This document shows positions 8,758 to 17,063 of a stretch of DNA of 64,000 nt, piece by piece (within the stretch, counting starts at the first letter, position 1; the number at the start of each line of letters is the position of its first letter). The position numbers were made by a program, and so were the translations under genes. The stretch is taken from assembly GCA_934148015.1 (NCBI GenBank), contig CAKPCU010000001.1:104697-168696 (forward strand). The letters are read 5' to 3'. This stretch comes from an uncultured Bacilli bacterium (lineage in GTDB: Bacteria; Bacillota_I; Bacilli_A; RF39; UBA660). Under the pieces are notes generated by a model. It did not search any database and had not been told where the DNA came from. It worked only from the letters and a program-made list of their open reading frames with translations.

Positions 8758-10098
8758 ATGGACTTAGTAGATGAATTCTTAAAAACTTTAAATATTAATA
8801 AAAATGAAACTTTAATAGTTGCAGTATCATATGGACCTGATTCTATGACATTGCTTCATCATTTAAATAAGTTTTATAGTGAAAATAAAATTATTTGTGC
8901 ACATGTTCACCATAATCATAGAAAAGAAAGTGATTGCGAAGCTAAAATGTTAGAGGAATATTGTAAAAATAATAATATTATATTCGAAATGATGAAGATA
9001 AAAAGCTATAAAAATGATAAGTTTACCGAAGTAGAAGCTAGAGAAAAAAGATATAAATATTTTGAAAAATTACTAAAAAAATATAATTCTAAATATTTAT
9101 TTACGGCTCATCATGGTGATGATTTAGTAGAAACGGTTTTAATGAAGATAGTTAGAGGATCTACCTTAAAAGGATATTCGGGTATTAATTTAGTTTCACA
9201 AAGAGATAATTATTTTATAGTAAGACCATTATTATATATGACTAAAGATCAAATACTAAACTATTGCAGTGAAAATAATATTAATTATGCTGTGGATAAG
9301 TCTAATAATGATATAATATACACAAGAAATAGATATAGAAAAAACGTATTACCACTTTTAAAGATGGAAAATAAAAATGTTCATCGAAAATTTATAGAGT
9401 TTTCTAAGGAATTAGAAAAATATGATAGCTTTGTCAATAAAGTAACTTCTAATATTTATAAAAAATGTGTTGTTAATAATGAAATTATAATAAGTTCTTT
9501 AATTAAAGAAGATGATTTAATAATAGATAAAGTAATTAGAAAATATTTATTTGATAATTATAAAGATAACATAGGAAAAATTACAAAAAAACATACTGAT
9601 TTTATAAAAAACATGATATTAAGTAATAAACCATTTATTTTATTTTCTATGCCAGATAATAAAACAATAATTAAAGACTATAATAAGATATATTTCGATA
9701 ATAATAAGTATTATAATAATTATTGCTATAAGTTTGATGGTAGTGTTAAATTAGATAATGGATATATTATAAAGAAAATAGATGTATTAGAAAATACAAC
9801 TAATTATATAACTGCTTTGGACAGTAAAGAAATATCTTTACCATTATATATTAGAAATAAAAAAGATGGCGATATAATAGAGGTTTTAGGACTTAATGGA
9901 ATGAAAAAAGTAAAAGATATATTTATAAATGAAAAGATATCAAGAAATTTAAGAGATAAATATCCATTAGTTGTAGATAGTAAAGATAATGTAATTTGGA
10001 TTCCTGGTATAAAGAAGTCTAAATATGATAAATCAAAACATGGAAAATATGATATAATAATTAAGTATTACAAGGAGGAAAATGATGAATCAAAATAA
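8758..10098 (+). CDS. tilS: tRNA(Ile)-lysidine synthase
   Basis: TilS ligates lysine to C34 of the CAU-anticodon isoleucine tRNA so that it reads AUA, an essential step in an AT-rich genome. The 446-residue protein has the N-terminal PP-loop ATPase domain, with HVHHNHR and FTAHHGDDLVETVLM typical of TilS, and the C-terminal domain (SLPLYIRNKKDGDIIEVLG, then KKVKDIFINEKI). The nucleotide loop reads S24-Y-G-P-D-S29 instead of the usual SGGxDS: the first Gly is Tyr. The start is preceded by AAGGTGG. The gene overlaps ftsH by 14-17 bases. The hpt gene that separates tilS and ftsH in Bacillus is absent. Confidence 0.95.
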   Translation: MDLVDEFLKTLNINKNETLIVAVSYGPDSMTLLHHLNKFYSENKIICAHVHHNHRKESDCEAKMLEEYCKNNNIIFEMMKIKSYKNDKFTEVEAREKRYKYFEKLLKKYNSKYLFTAHHGDDLVETVLMKIVRGSTLKGYSGINLVSQRDNYFIVRPLLYMTKDQILNYCSENNINYAVDKSNNDIIYTRNRYRKNVLPLLKMENKNVHRKFIEFSKELEKYDSFVNKVTSNIYKKCVVNNEIIISSLIKEDDLIIDKVIRKYLFDNYKDNIGKITKKHTDFIKNMILSNKPFILFSMPDNKTIIKDYNKIYFDNNKYYNNYCYKFDGSVKLDNGYIIKKIDVLENTTNYITALDSKEISLPLYIRNKKDGDIIEVLGLNGMKKVKDIFINEKISRNLRDKYPLVVDSKDNVIWIPGIKKSKYDKSKHGKYDIIIKYYKEENDESK

Positions 10099-12070
10099 TC
10101 AAAACATAAAAAAGGGTGCTTTTCCTTATGCTCTTTTGTTATTTATCGGATTAGCACTGTTATTATTTTATAATTCATTTAATAATAACAACAAAGTATT
10201 AACTTATAATGAATTTAATAAAGCTCTTAACAATAATAAAGTTGAGGAATTAGTTATAATGCCTTCAACATCGGCTTATACTTATCAAATAACTGGTAAA
10301 TTAAAAGGAAGTAAAAATGGAGAAACATTCTCTGTTAAAACGCCTTTATCTGATATAGTAGTAAAAAAGATAATAGAAGCTAGTGAGAAAAAAGATTTTA
10401 AGATAATATCTAAATCAGATCAAGCTTCAAGTGCTTGGTACAGATTTGCTATAGAATTACTACCATATATTTTACTATTTGGATTAGCTTTCTTTTTCAT
10501 TACTAAACAGCTTGGAACACAAAAGGGTTCATTTGATTTTGGAAAGAGTAAGGCTAAGTTAAATCCTGATACTGGTAAAGTAACATTTAAAGATGTTGCA
10601 GGTTTACCAGAAGAAAAAGAAGAATTACAAGAATTGATAGATTTCTTAAAGTATCCTAAAAAGTTTCAAAAGTTAGGTGCTAGAATACCAAAAGGTGTTT
10701 TATTAGTAGGTCCTCCAGGAACAGGTAAAACATTACTTGCAAAGGCAGTAGCAGGAGAAGCAAATGCACCATTTTACTTTATATCTGGTTCGGACTTTGT
10801 TGAACTATATGTTGGTGTTGGTGCCTCAAGAGTTAGAGATATGTTTAAACAAGCTAAACAAAATGCACCATGTTTAATCTTTATAGATGAAATTGATGCA
10901 GTAGGTAGACAACGTGGTACAGGTATTGGTGGTGGTCATGATGAAAGAGAACAGACACTTAACCAATTACTTACTGAAATGGATGGTTTTGGCGCAAATG
11001 AAGGCATTATTATAATCGCTGCAACAAATAGACCAGATGTACTTGATCCAGCATTATTAAGACCAGGAAGATTTGATAGACAAGTTACTGTTAATTTACC
11101 TGATTTAAAAGCAAGGGAAGATATTTTAAAAGTACATGCAAGAAATAAAATTTTATCTAAAAATGTACATTTAGATAGTATTGCTAAAAGATGTGTAGGC
11201 TTTTCTGGAGCTGATTTGGAAAACTTACTTAATGAAGCAGCACTTCTTGCTGTTAGAAGAGAAAAAAGTGCTATTACTATGTCAGAAATAGATGAAGCTA
11301 TAGATAGAGTTATAATGGGACCAGCTAAGGTAACTAAAAAATATACTGATAAAGAAAAGAAGCTTGTTGCTTATCACGAAGCCGGGCATGCCGTTCTTGG
11401 AATTAAATTAGATGATGCAAATGATGTTCAAAAAGTTACAATTATTCCAAGAGGACAAGCTGGTGGTTATAATTTAATGATGCCTAAAGAAGAAAAGTTT
11501 ACGGCTACTAAAACAGAACTATTAGAACAAATAATGGGTCTTCTTGGTGGTCGTGTTGCTGAAGAAGTTGTGTTTGGAGAAATTACAACAGGGGCACACA
11601 ATGATTTTTCAAAGGCTACAAAAATAGCAAGAAGCATGGTAACTGAATATGGTATGTCAAAATTAGGACCAGTTCAGTTAGAAACTCCAGAAGGAAGTTC
11701 TTTCTTAGGAAGAGATTATAATAAAAACAGAAATTTCTCTGATCAAGTTGCTCTTGAAATAGATAATGAAGTTAGAGGAATTATTAATGATTGTTATGAA
11801 AAAGCTAAAAAGATAATTGAAAAAAATAGAGATTTACTTGATTTAATTGCAAGTAATTTAATAGAACATGAAACTTTAACTAAAGAAGAGATTGATTATT
11901 TAGCAGAACATGGTAAAATGCCTACAATTGATATGCTAGATGATATTAATTTAGATAAGCTTAAAGAAATGGCAAAAGAAAAGAAAATAAAGGGCTATTC
12001 TTCAATGAATAAAGAAGAATTAAAAAAGGCATTGTCAGAGGATATAAAAGACAAACAAAATGAAGAATAA
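10085..12070 (+). CDS. ftsH: ATP-dependent zinc metalloprotease FtsH
   Basis: Membrane-anchored AAA+ protease that degrades misfolded membrane and regulatory proteins. Two membrane spans flank a small external domain (residues about 13-32 and 125-145). Counting from the alternative ATG at 10082, Walker A is G210-T217 (GPPGTGKT), followed by Walker B LIFIDEID, the second region of homology, and the zinc motif H432-E-A-G-H436, with Asp in THNDF-type context (GAHNDFSKAT) as third ligand. Two ATGs lie in tandem; the second (10085) sits 6 bases from AAGGAGG at 10072-10078, the first only 3, so I prefer the second. The last 45 residues (LDKLKEMAKEKKIKGYSSM, then NKEELKKAL) resemble a Rho-N/SAP-like helix-extended-helix motif, unusual for FtsH. 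Confidence 0.97.
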   Translation: MNQNNQNIKKGAFPYALLLFIGLALLLFYNSFNNNNKVLTYNEFNKALNNNKVEELVIMPSTSAYTYQITGKLKGSKNGETFSVKTPLSDIVVKKIIEASEKKDFKIISKSDQASSAWYRFAIELLPYILLFGLAFFFITKQLGTQKGSFDFGKSKAKLNPDTGKVTFKDVAGLPEEKEELQELIDFLKYPKKFQKLGARIPKGVLLVGPPGTGKTLLAKAVAGEANAPFYFISGSDFVELYVGVGASRVRDMFKQAKQNAPCLIFIDEIDAVGRQRGTGIGGGHDEREQTLNQLLTEMDGFGANEGIIIIAATNRPDVLDPALLRPGRFDRQVTVNLPDLKAREDILKVHARNKILSKNVHLDSIAKRCVGFSGADLENLLNEAALLAVRREKSAITMSEIDEAIDRVIMGPAKVTKKYTDKEKKLVAYHEAGHAVLGIKLDDANDVQKVTIIPRGQAGGYNLMMPKEEKFTATKTELLEQIMGLLGGRVAEEVVFGEITTGAHNDFSKATKIARSMVTEYGMSKLGPVQLETPEGSSFLGRDYNKNRNFSDQVALEIDNEVRGIINDCYEKAKKIIEKNRDLLDLIASNLIEHETLTKEEIDYLAEHGKMPTIDMLDDINLDKLKEMAKEKKIKGYSSMNKEELKKALSEDIKDKQNEE

Positions 12071-12071
12071 T

Positions 12072-12098
12072 AAAAAACGGGTTAATCCGTTTTTTTTG
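12072..12098. terminator. Bidirectional terminator shared by ftsH and the PBP gene
   Basis: AAAAAACGG / CCGTTTTTT (9 bp) with loop GTTAAT, and T-runs on both strands. The PBP stop codon (12082-12084, minus) lies inside the loop, so the hairpin also encodes the last residues of the PBP. Confidence 0.8.
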
Positions 12099-14049
12099 TG
12101 CTTTTTTTAATAAATTTAGAACGGGATGTATTTCCAGGTTCACTTCCTTTAACATAATAAAGTATTTTTTTTAGTTTTGAATTATTATTAGCTACTTTTC
12201 CTGTATTTAAATCAGTTAATACTCCAACAACATTATCAGGTTTATCATACCAAACCTCTTTTTTATCTCTTAAGTATTCTTCTATAGCATCTGCCCATAT
12301 ATTTTTAGAATATTTATATTCTTTACTTGATAGTTTTCTATTATCATCATATCCAGTCCAAACTCCAACTACAACATCAGGATTATATCCTAAGGTCCAT
12401 AGATCATAATCAGTTGTACCAGATTTGACTGCATATTTTTTAGTCAACTTAGGTTTAATAGATGCACATGTTGGTGATGTATAACTTTTAAGCGAAGTAT
12501 CATATGTATTAGCAAGCATTTCACTTAATATATAAGAGTATGACTTATTTAAAATTTCTTCTTTTTTTTCTTTATATTTATATATAACATCCCCATTTCC
12601 ATCTTCTATTTTTCTTATTATATGATTATTAGTTTTAACTCCTTCGTTAGCTAAAGATGAATATGCATTTACAAATTCTGTAATTGTAAGCTCGTTAGTT
12701 CCTAAAGGAAGTGAAGCATTAGCCTCTAATTTACTTGTAATGCCCATTTTTTTTGCATAATTAACTAACATATCTTCCCCTAAAAAAAGATGTGTTTTAA
12801 TAGCGTATATATTATCAGAATAACATATAGCAAGAGCCATTGTAATATCATCGTTAGGATATAAATTACCATAATTACTAGGTGAATAAGTTGTTTTATC
12901 ATCAATTTTAAATGTAGTTGGTTTACTTAAAAACGTAGATGCTGGTGTAAGACCATTTTCTAGTGCAGAATAATATAATATAGGTTTCATAGTAGAGCCT
13001 ACCTGTCTTTTAGAATTAATAGCTCTATTATACTGTGATTTAGAATAGTCTTTTCCTCCTGCAAGTGCTATTATTTCTCCATTTTTAGGATTAACCATAA
13101 TAGCTGATGTTTCCATTTCATCTTTTCCCTCAAGATTTTTCTTTATACTATCTTCTAGAGAGGTTTGTGCATTAATATCTAAACTAGTATATATCTTTAT
13201 TCCTTCTTTCCATATTGTCTCATCACTAACCACTTTAAGTTCTTTTAATTCTTTAATTACTGCATCTTGATAATACATTATAGTAGATAAATTTAAATTT
13301 TCTTTTTTACCATAATATGTTAACTTTTCACTTACTGTATCTTTCATTTTTTCATTTGTTATAACTTTATTATTAACCATTGCTTGTAAAACTTCTTTTT
13401 GTCTTTTTTTAGCAGCAGCCTCATCGTTTAAAGGAGAATAATTATTAGGTGATTTTGGTATACCAGCTAACATAGCACTTTCAGCTAAAGTTAAATTTTT
13501 AGCAGGCTTATTAAAGTAGTAAAGGGATGCATTTTCAATACCTAAAATACCATTTCCGTAGTTTATAGTATTTAAATATCCTTCTAATATCTCGTCCTTT
13601 GAGTATGTAACTTCTAATTTATATGCATACCATGCTTCTTTAATTTTTCTTTCCCATGTTTTATCAAATGTTAAGAATAAATTTCTTGCATATTGCTGAG
13701 TGATTGTTGATGCACCTTGTTTTAAATCATTTGATTTAATATTGATAAACATAGATTTTATAATTCTTGGAATATCAAATCCATTATGATTATAAAAATT
13801 TTTATCTTCTGAGTATATGGTAGCATTTACTAAATCTTTTGATATATCTTTTAATTTAACCCATTTTTTAGTGCCATTATTTCCTTCGTAGAAGCTCTTT
13901 CCATCTTTATCATACATGTATATACTATTTGAATTTTTAATATCTATTTTACTGCTTATTTTAGCAATTACAAATATTGTAGAATAAAATGCACAAAAAA
14001 CAAGCATTAATATAATTAATGTTTTTGATATTATTTTTAATTTTTTCAT
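12082..14049 (-). CDS. Class A penicillin-binding protein (glycosyltransferase 51 / transpeptidase)
   Basis: Bifunctional peptidoglycan synthase, 655 residues from the preferred ATG at 14049, which lies 9 bases from AGAAGG; an ATG at 14058 abuts that site. The N-terminus has one membrane span (about residues 8-30). The glycosyltransferase domain shows the catalytic Glu81 (YSEDKNFYNHNG) and KQGASTITQQYARN. The transpeptidase domain has all three motifs: S352-T-M-K (RQVGSTMKP), S411-D-N and K542-S-G-T-T. All catalytic residues are present, so the cell should make a cross-linked wall. The gene is monocistronic and convergent with ftsH, sharing its terminator. The C-terminus is short, with no PASTA or fibronectin modules. 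Confidence 0.95.
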   Translation of the reverse strand: MKKLKIISKTLIILMLVFCAFYSTIFVIAKISSKIDIKNSNSIYMYDKDGKSFYEGNNGTKKWVKLKDISKDLVNATIYSEDKNFYNHNGFDIPRIIKSMFINIKSNDLKQGASTITQQYARNLFLTFDKTWERKIKEAWYAYKLEVTYSKDEILEGYLNTINYGNGILGIENASLYYFNKPAKNLTLAESAMLAGIPKSPNNYSPLNDEAAAKKRQKEVLQAMVNNKVITNEKMKDTVSEKLTYYGKKENLNLSTIMYYQDAVIKELKELKVVSDETIWKEGIKIYTSLDINAQTSLEDSIKKNLEGKDEMETSAIMVNPKNGEIIALAGGKDYSKSQYNRAINSKRQVGSTMKPILYYSALENGLTPASTFLSKPTTFKIDDKTTYSPSNYGNLYPNDDITMALAICYSDNIYAIKTHLFLGEDMLVNYAKKMGITSKLEANASLPLGTNELTITEFVNAYSSLANEGVKTNNHIIRKIEDGNGDVIYKYKEKKEEILNKSYSYILSEMLANTYDTSLKSYTSPTCASIKPKLTKKYAVKSGTTDYDLWTLGYNPDVVVGVWTGYDDNRKLSSKEYKYSKNIWADAIEEYLRDKKEVWYDKPDNVVGVLTDLNTGKVANNNSKLKKILYYVKGSEPGNTSRSKFIKKSTKKTD

Positions 14050-14197
14050 AGTCTTCATCCTTCTAAAATTATTATTGGTAGAAAGACTTAAAATATAACA
14101 ACTATTTATTATATTTAAATAAATGTAATATATAATGAGTCATTTATAAAAAAAAAGAATTTAATTTTAAAGCAATTTAAAAAAACTATTATTTTTA

Positions 14198-14226
14198 TTG
14201 ATAATAGCTTTAAAATTTTATATAAT
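14198..14226 (+). promoter_or_regulatory. Promoter of a small RNA
   Basis: TTGATA at 14198-14203, 17-bp spacer, perfect TATAAT at 14221-14226. No plus-strand protein gene follows within 390 bases; a terminator lies about 80 bases downstream, so the product is a short RNA. Confidence 0.75.
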
Positions 14227-14232
14227 ATATGT

Positions 14233-14312
14233 GTAGGAGACAACTAACTAGTTGTTTTCCGGTTTTTGTTTAGAAAACAAGGCTAGAATTAACTAACCTT
14301 GTTTATTTTTTT
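14233..14312 (+). ncRNA. Candidate small antisense RNA (about 80 nt)
   Basis: Runs from the predicted start after the -10 at 14221-14226 to a terminator whose stem is AAACAAGG (14275-14282) / CCTTGTTT (14297-14304), followed by ATTTTTTT. An alternative stem TTGTTTTC (about 14252-14259) / GAAAACAA (14273-14280) competes with it. The RNA has no plausible reading frame, and no SRP or 6S signature. Its 3' end abuts the stop of a short hydrophobic peptide gene on the other strand. Bases 14273-14286 resemble 14428-14443 in the leader region of that peptide gene (GAAAACAA(T)GG(C/TT)AG), the direct-repeat layout of Fst-type antitoxin RNAs. An antitoxin role is inferred. Confidence 0.55.
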
Positions 14313-14394
14313 AATTATAAATTATATATAATATAATAAATATTAAAATGATAATTATTTTAATGTTAAATTTTATTTCGAACTTAAACTTCAT
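14311..14394 (-). CDS. Candidate type I toxin-like hydrophobic peptide, 27 residues
   Basis: A 27-residue frame with a basic/amphipathic head (MKFKFEIKFNIK) and a strongly hydrophobic tail (IIIILIFIILYIIYN), able to span a membrane once. The ATG at 14394 follows AAGGGTGGTGATAATT, a good ribosome site of the style used elsewhere in this window. That site can pair with CCACC upstream (14403-14407 with 14425-14429), which would hide it in the mRNA. The gene faces the antisense RNA at 14233-14312. Small size, hydrophobicity, sequestered ribosome site and convergent RNA are the marks of Fst/TxpA-like type I toxins. AT-rich sequence can produce such peptides by chance, and no clear minus-strand promoter is visible. 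Confidence 0.45.
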   Translation of the reverse strand: MKFKFEIKFNIKIIIILIFIILYIIYN

Positions 14395-14563
14395 AATTAT
14401 CACCACCCTTCTTATTCTAAAATAGGTGGAAAACAATGGTTAGTTTTTTAGTGCCTCCCAATACTTTTATTTGACAAAACTTATATAAATCCCCTTTTTT
14501 TTAAAATATTTTGTATAAAATAGTTAAAAACTTAAAAATATAAAATTCAAGTACAATATTATG

Positions 14564-14592
14564 TTGACCTTTTTAATATATTATGCTATATT
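14564..14592 (+). promoter_or_regulatory. Promoter of the ywiB-argS-rpoE-prfA operon
   Basis: TTGACC at 14564-14569, 17-bp spacer, TATATT at 14587-14592 preceded by TGC (extended -10). Confidence 0.75.
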
Positions 14593-14621
14593 GTTGCTAG
14601 AAAAAATTTAAAGGTGTTTTT

Positions 14622-14996
14622 ATGTCTAAAATTATTATCAATGAACGAATTAATTCATCAAATGGAGAAGAAAATATTAATAATAAAAAAGCCATTTTAA
14701 AAGATAATAAGATATCTTATGATAGAAATGGTTTTATAATGAATATTATATATGAAGATGAAAAGATATTTATCACTAGAGAAAATAATGATGTAAAAAT
14801 AGACTTAGAATTTAAAAAGGATCAATCTTTAATAACTAAATATCATATTAAAGATATAAATACAATTATTAAACTAGAAACTATAACTAAAGAATTATCT
14901 ATCTTAGATAATAGAATATATATAAAGTATGATTTGTATATGAACGAAGAATTCAGTGATAGTTTTGAGTTTGAATTAGAATGGAGAGATTTATAA
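14622..14996 (+). CDS. DUF1934 / YwiB-like beta-barrel protein
   Basis: A 124-residue protein matching the YwiB/DUF1934 family by size, composition and position: it directly precedes argS, as ywiB does in Bacillus subtilis. The family has a calycin-like small beta-barrel fold and no established function. The sequence alternates short strands (FIMNIIYEDEKIFITREN, then DVKIDLEF) with no signal peptide, so it is probably cytosolic. The stop overlaps the preferred argS start (TAATG at 14994-14998), giving translational coupling. Family assignment rests mainly on context plus the overall pattern. Confidence 0.7.
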   Translation: MSKIIINERINSSNGEENINNKKAILKDNKISYDRNGFIMNIIYEDEKIFITRENNDVKIDLEFKKDQSLITKYHIKDINTIIKLETITKELSILDNRIYIKYDLYMNEEFSDSFEFELEWRDL

Positions 14997-16627
14997 TGAA
15001 CCTAAAACAAAGAATAAAAGAAATTATTTTTTGTGCTTTAAATGATTTAGATATCGAATTTAACTTATTAGATATAATGGTAGAAGTTCCAAAGAATAGA
15101 GAAAATGGGGATTTTTCTAGTAATATAGCTATGCAGCTTACTAAGGTTTTGAGGGATAATCCTAGAAATATTGCAGAAAAAATAGTAGATAAAATAAAAG
15201 AAAATACTAAAGAAATAGAAAAAGTAGAGATTGCTGGACCTGGATTTATTAATATTTATTTAAATGATGAATATGTTTTTAGCGGGATAGAAAATGTCCT
15301 TAAAGCTGATAAAGATTATGGTAAATTAAATATTGGTAATAATAAAAAAATAGATATAGAGTTTGTTAGTGCAAACCCAACAGGTATACTTCATTTAGGT
15401 ACAGCTCGTGGAGCTGCTTACGGGGCTAATCTTGCTAATATAATGTCTTTTGCAGGATATAATGTTACTAAAGAATATTATATAAATGATGCTGGAAATC
15501 AGATAAATAACCTTGGTTTGTCTTTAAAAGAAAGATATAAAGGATTATGTGGTTTAGAAGAAAATATGCCAGAAGATGGATATTATGGAAGTGAAATAAT
15601 AGATATTGCTAAAAATATTAAAGATAAATATTCTGATAAAAAGTTAGATGAAGATATAGAGTACTTTAAAAAAGTAGCGGTTGATTATTTATTAGGCATT
15701 ATAAAAAAAGACTTATCAGATTTTAAAGTTACTTTTGACGTTTGGACTTCTGAAAAAGATATTCGCGCTAAAGGAAGAATAGAAGAGTCAATAAAAATAT
15801 TAGATGAAAAAGGATTAGTATATAAAAAAGATGATGCGCTATTTCTTAAAACTACTAATTATGGTGATGATAAGGATAGGGTTTTAGTTAAAACTGATGG
15901 AAGTTATACTTATTTAGTTCCAGATATTGCATATCATCTAGATAAATTTGATAGGGGATTTGATTATTTAGTTGATGTTTTTGGGGCTGATCATCATAGT
16001 TATGTATCTAGATTAAAAGCTAGTATTGAGGCTTTAGGTTATGATAAAGATAAACTAGAGGTTAGACTTTTACAAATGGTTAGATTACTTCGTGATGGAG
16101 AAGTTGTTAAAATGAGTAAAAGAACTGGTGGCAACATAACTATAAGAGAATTAGTAGATGAAATTGGCTCAGATGCAGCTAGATACTTTTTTGCTAGTAG
16201 GTCATTAGATGGTCAGATGGACTTTGATATAAACTTAGCCTTAAAGAAATCTAATGAAAATCCATTCTTTTATGTTGGATATGCTCATGCTAGAATATGT
16301 TCTATAATAAATGAGGCAAATTTAAAAAAAATTAATTTTGCTACGACTTATGAAAAAATATATGATGATGATTCAAAGGCTTTACTTCTTAAAGTATATG
16401 ATTTTTCAAGTGTAGTTGAAGTATCATCAGGTAAGAAAGAACCTCATTTAATTACTAATTATGTGTATGAATTAGCTTCTATGTTCCATAATTATTATGG
16501 TAAGCATAGAATATTAACTGAAGATATAGCTTCATCTAGTCAAAGACTAAGTTTGATAAAAGCAGTAGCTATTACTATAAATAATGCTTTAAATCTTATT
16601 GGTGTTGAAGCACCTAATAAAATGTAG
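14996..16627 (+). CDS. argS: Arginyl-tRNA synthetase
   Basis: Class I synthetase charging tRNA-Arg. The protein is 543 residues from the ATG at 14996, which lies 8 bases from GGAGA at 14983-14987; the in-frame ATG at 14981 has no ribosome site. Domains: N-terminal Arg-S additional domain, Rossmann catalytic domain, then the DALR anticodon-binding domain (NENPFFYVGYAHARI). The HIGH-type motif is H133-L-G-T136 (NPTGILHLGTARGA), with Thr for the final His; KMSK is intact (KMSKRTGG). Sits between ywiB-like and rpoE genes, the Bacillus order. Confidence 0.97.
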   Translation: MNLKQRIKEIIFCALNDLDIEFNLLDIMVEVPKNRENGDFSSNIAMQLTKVLRDNPRNIAEKIVDKIKENTKEIEKVEIAGPGFINIYLNDEYVFSGIENVLKADKDYGKLNIGNNKKIDIEFVSANPTGILHLGTARGAAYGANLANIMSFAGYNVTKEYYINDAGNQINNLGLSLKERYKGLCGLEENMPEDGYYGSEIIDIAKNIKDKYSDKKLDEDIEYFKKVAVDYLLGIIKKDLSDFKVTFDVWTSEKDIRAKGRIEESIKILDEKGLVYKKDDALFLKTTNYGDDKDRVLVKTDGSYTYLVPDIAYHLDKFDRGFDYLVDVFGADHHSYVSRLKASIEALGYDKDKLEVRLLQMVRLLRDGEVVKMSKRTGGNITIRELVDEIGSDAARYFFASRSLDGQMDFDINLALKKSNENPFFYVGYAHARICSIINEANLKKINFATTYEKIYDDDSKALLLKVYDFSSVVEVSSGKKEPHLITNYVYELASMFHNYYGKHRILTEDIASSSQRLSLIKAVAITINNALNLIGVEAPNKM

Positions 16628-16637
16628 GAGGATACTT

Positions 16638-17063
16638 ATGAATATTAGACAAATGCCTTTAGAGGAATTAGAATTACTTTCTTATACAGATATAGCTTAT
16701 GAACTATTAAAGCTAGATAAAAAGTCTGCAACTACGCCAATTTTATTTGGTGAAGTTTGCAAATTATTACAAATAGATGAAAATTCTATGTATGAAATGA
16801 TAGGAGATTTTTATACGACACTTACAACAGATAAAAGATTTATTCTTTTAGATAATGCTGAGTGGGATTTAAAAGAAAATCATAAAGTAAAACCTATAGT
16901 AGATGATGAGGATGAAGAAGAGGTAGTAGAAGAACAAGAAGAATCTGAAGAATCTGAAGATGATGCAGTAGCTAATGATGAAGAAGATTACGAAGAAGAT
17001 ACTGATGATTTAGATGACTTAGATGATTTAGCAATTGTAACGGAAGAAGAGATGGAAGAGTAA
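16638..17063 (+). CDS. rpoE: RNA polymerase delta subunit
   Basis: Delta is a Firmicutes-specific RNA polymerase subunit that speeds recycling and lowers initiation-complex stability. Residues 1-75 form the HARE-HTH domain (LSYTDIAYELLKLDKKSATT, then TLTTDKRFILLDNAEWDLK). The remainder is an Asp/Glu-only disordered tail. The ATG at 16638 follows AGGAGG at 16626-16631, which overlaps the argS stop. The 3' end overlaps prfA by one base. Its acidic tail resembles the acidic extension on RpoB in the same genome. Confidence 0.93.
   Translation: MNIRQMPLEELELLSYTDIAYELLKLDKKSATTPILFGEVCKLLQIDENSMYEMIGDFYTTLTTDKRFILLDNAEWDLKENHKVKPIVDDEDEEEVVEEQEESEESEDDAVANDEEDYEEDTDDLDDLDDLAIVTEEEMEE

Noticed and set aside
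14233..14312. Small RNA as SRP (4.5S), 6S or a preQ1-type riboswitch
   Set aside because: No GGAA-tetraloop SRP core, no 6S bubble, no preQ1 consensus, and no plus-strand gene controlled by it within 300 bases.
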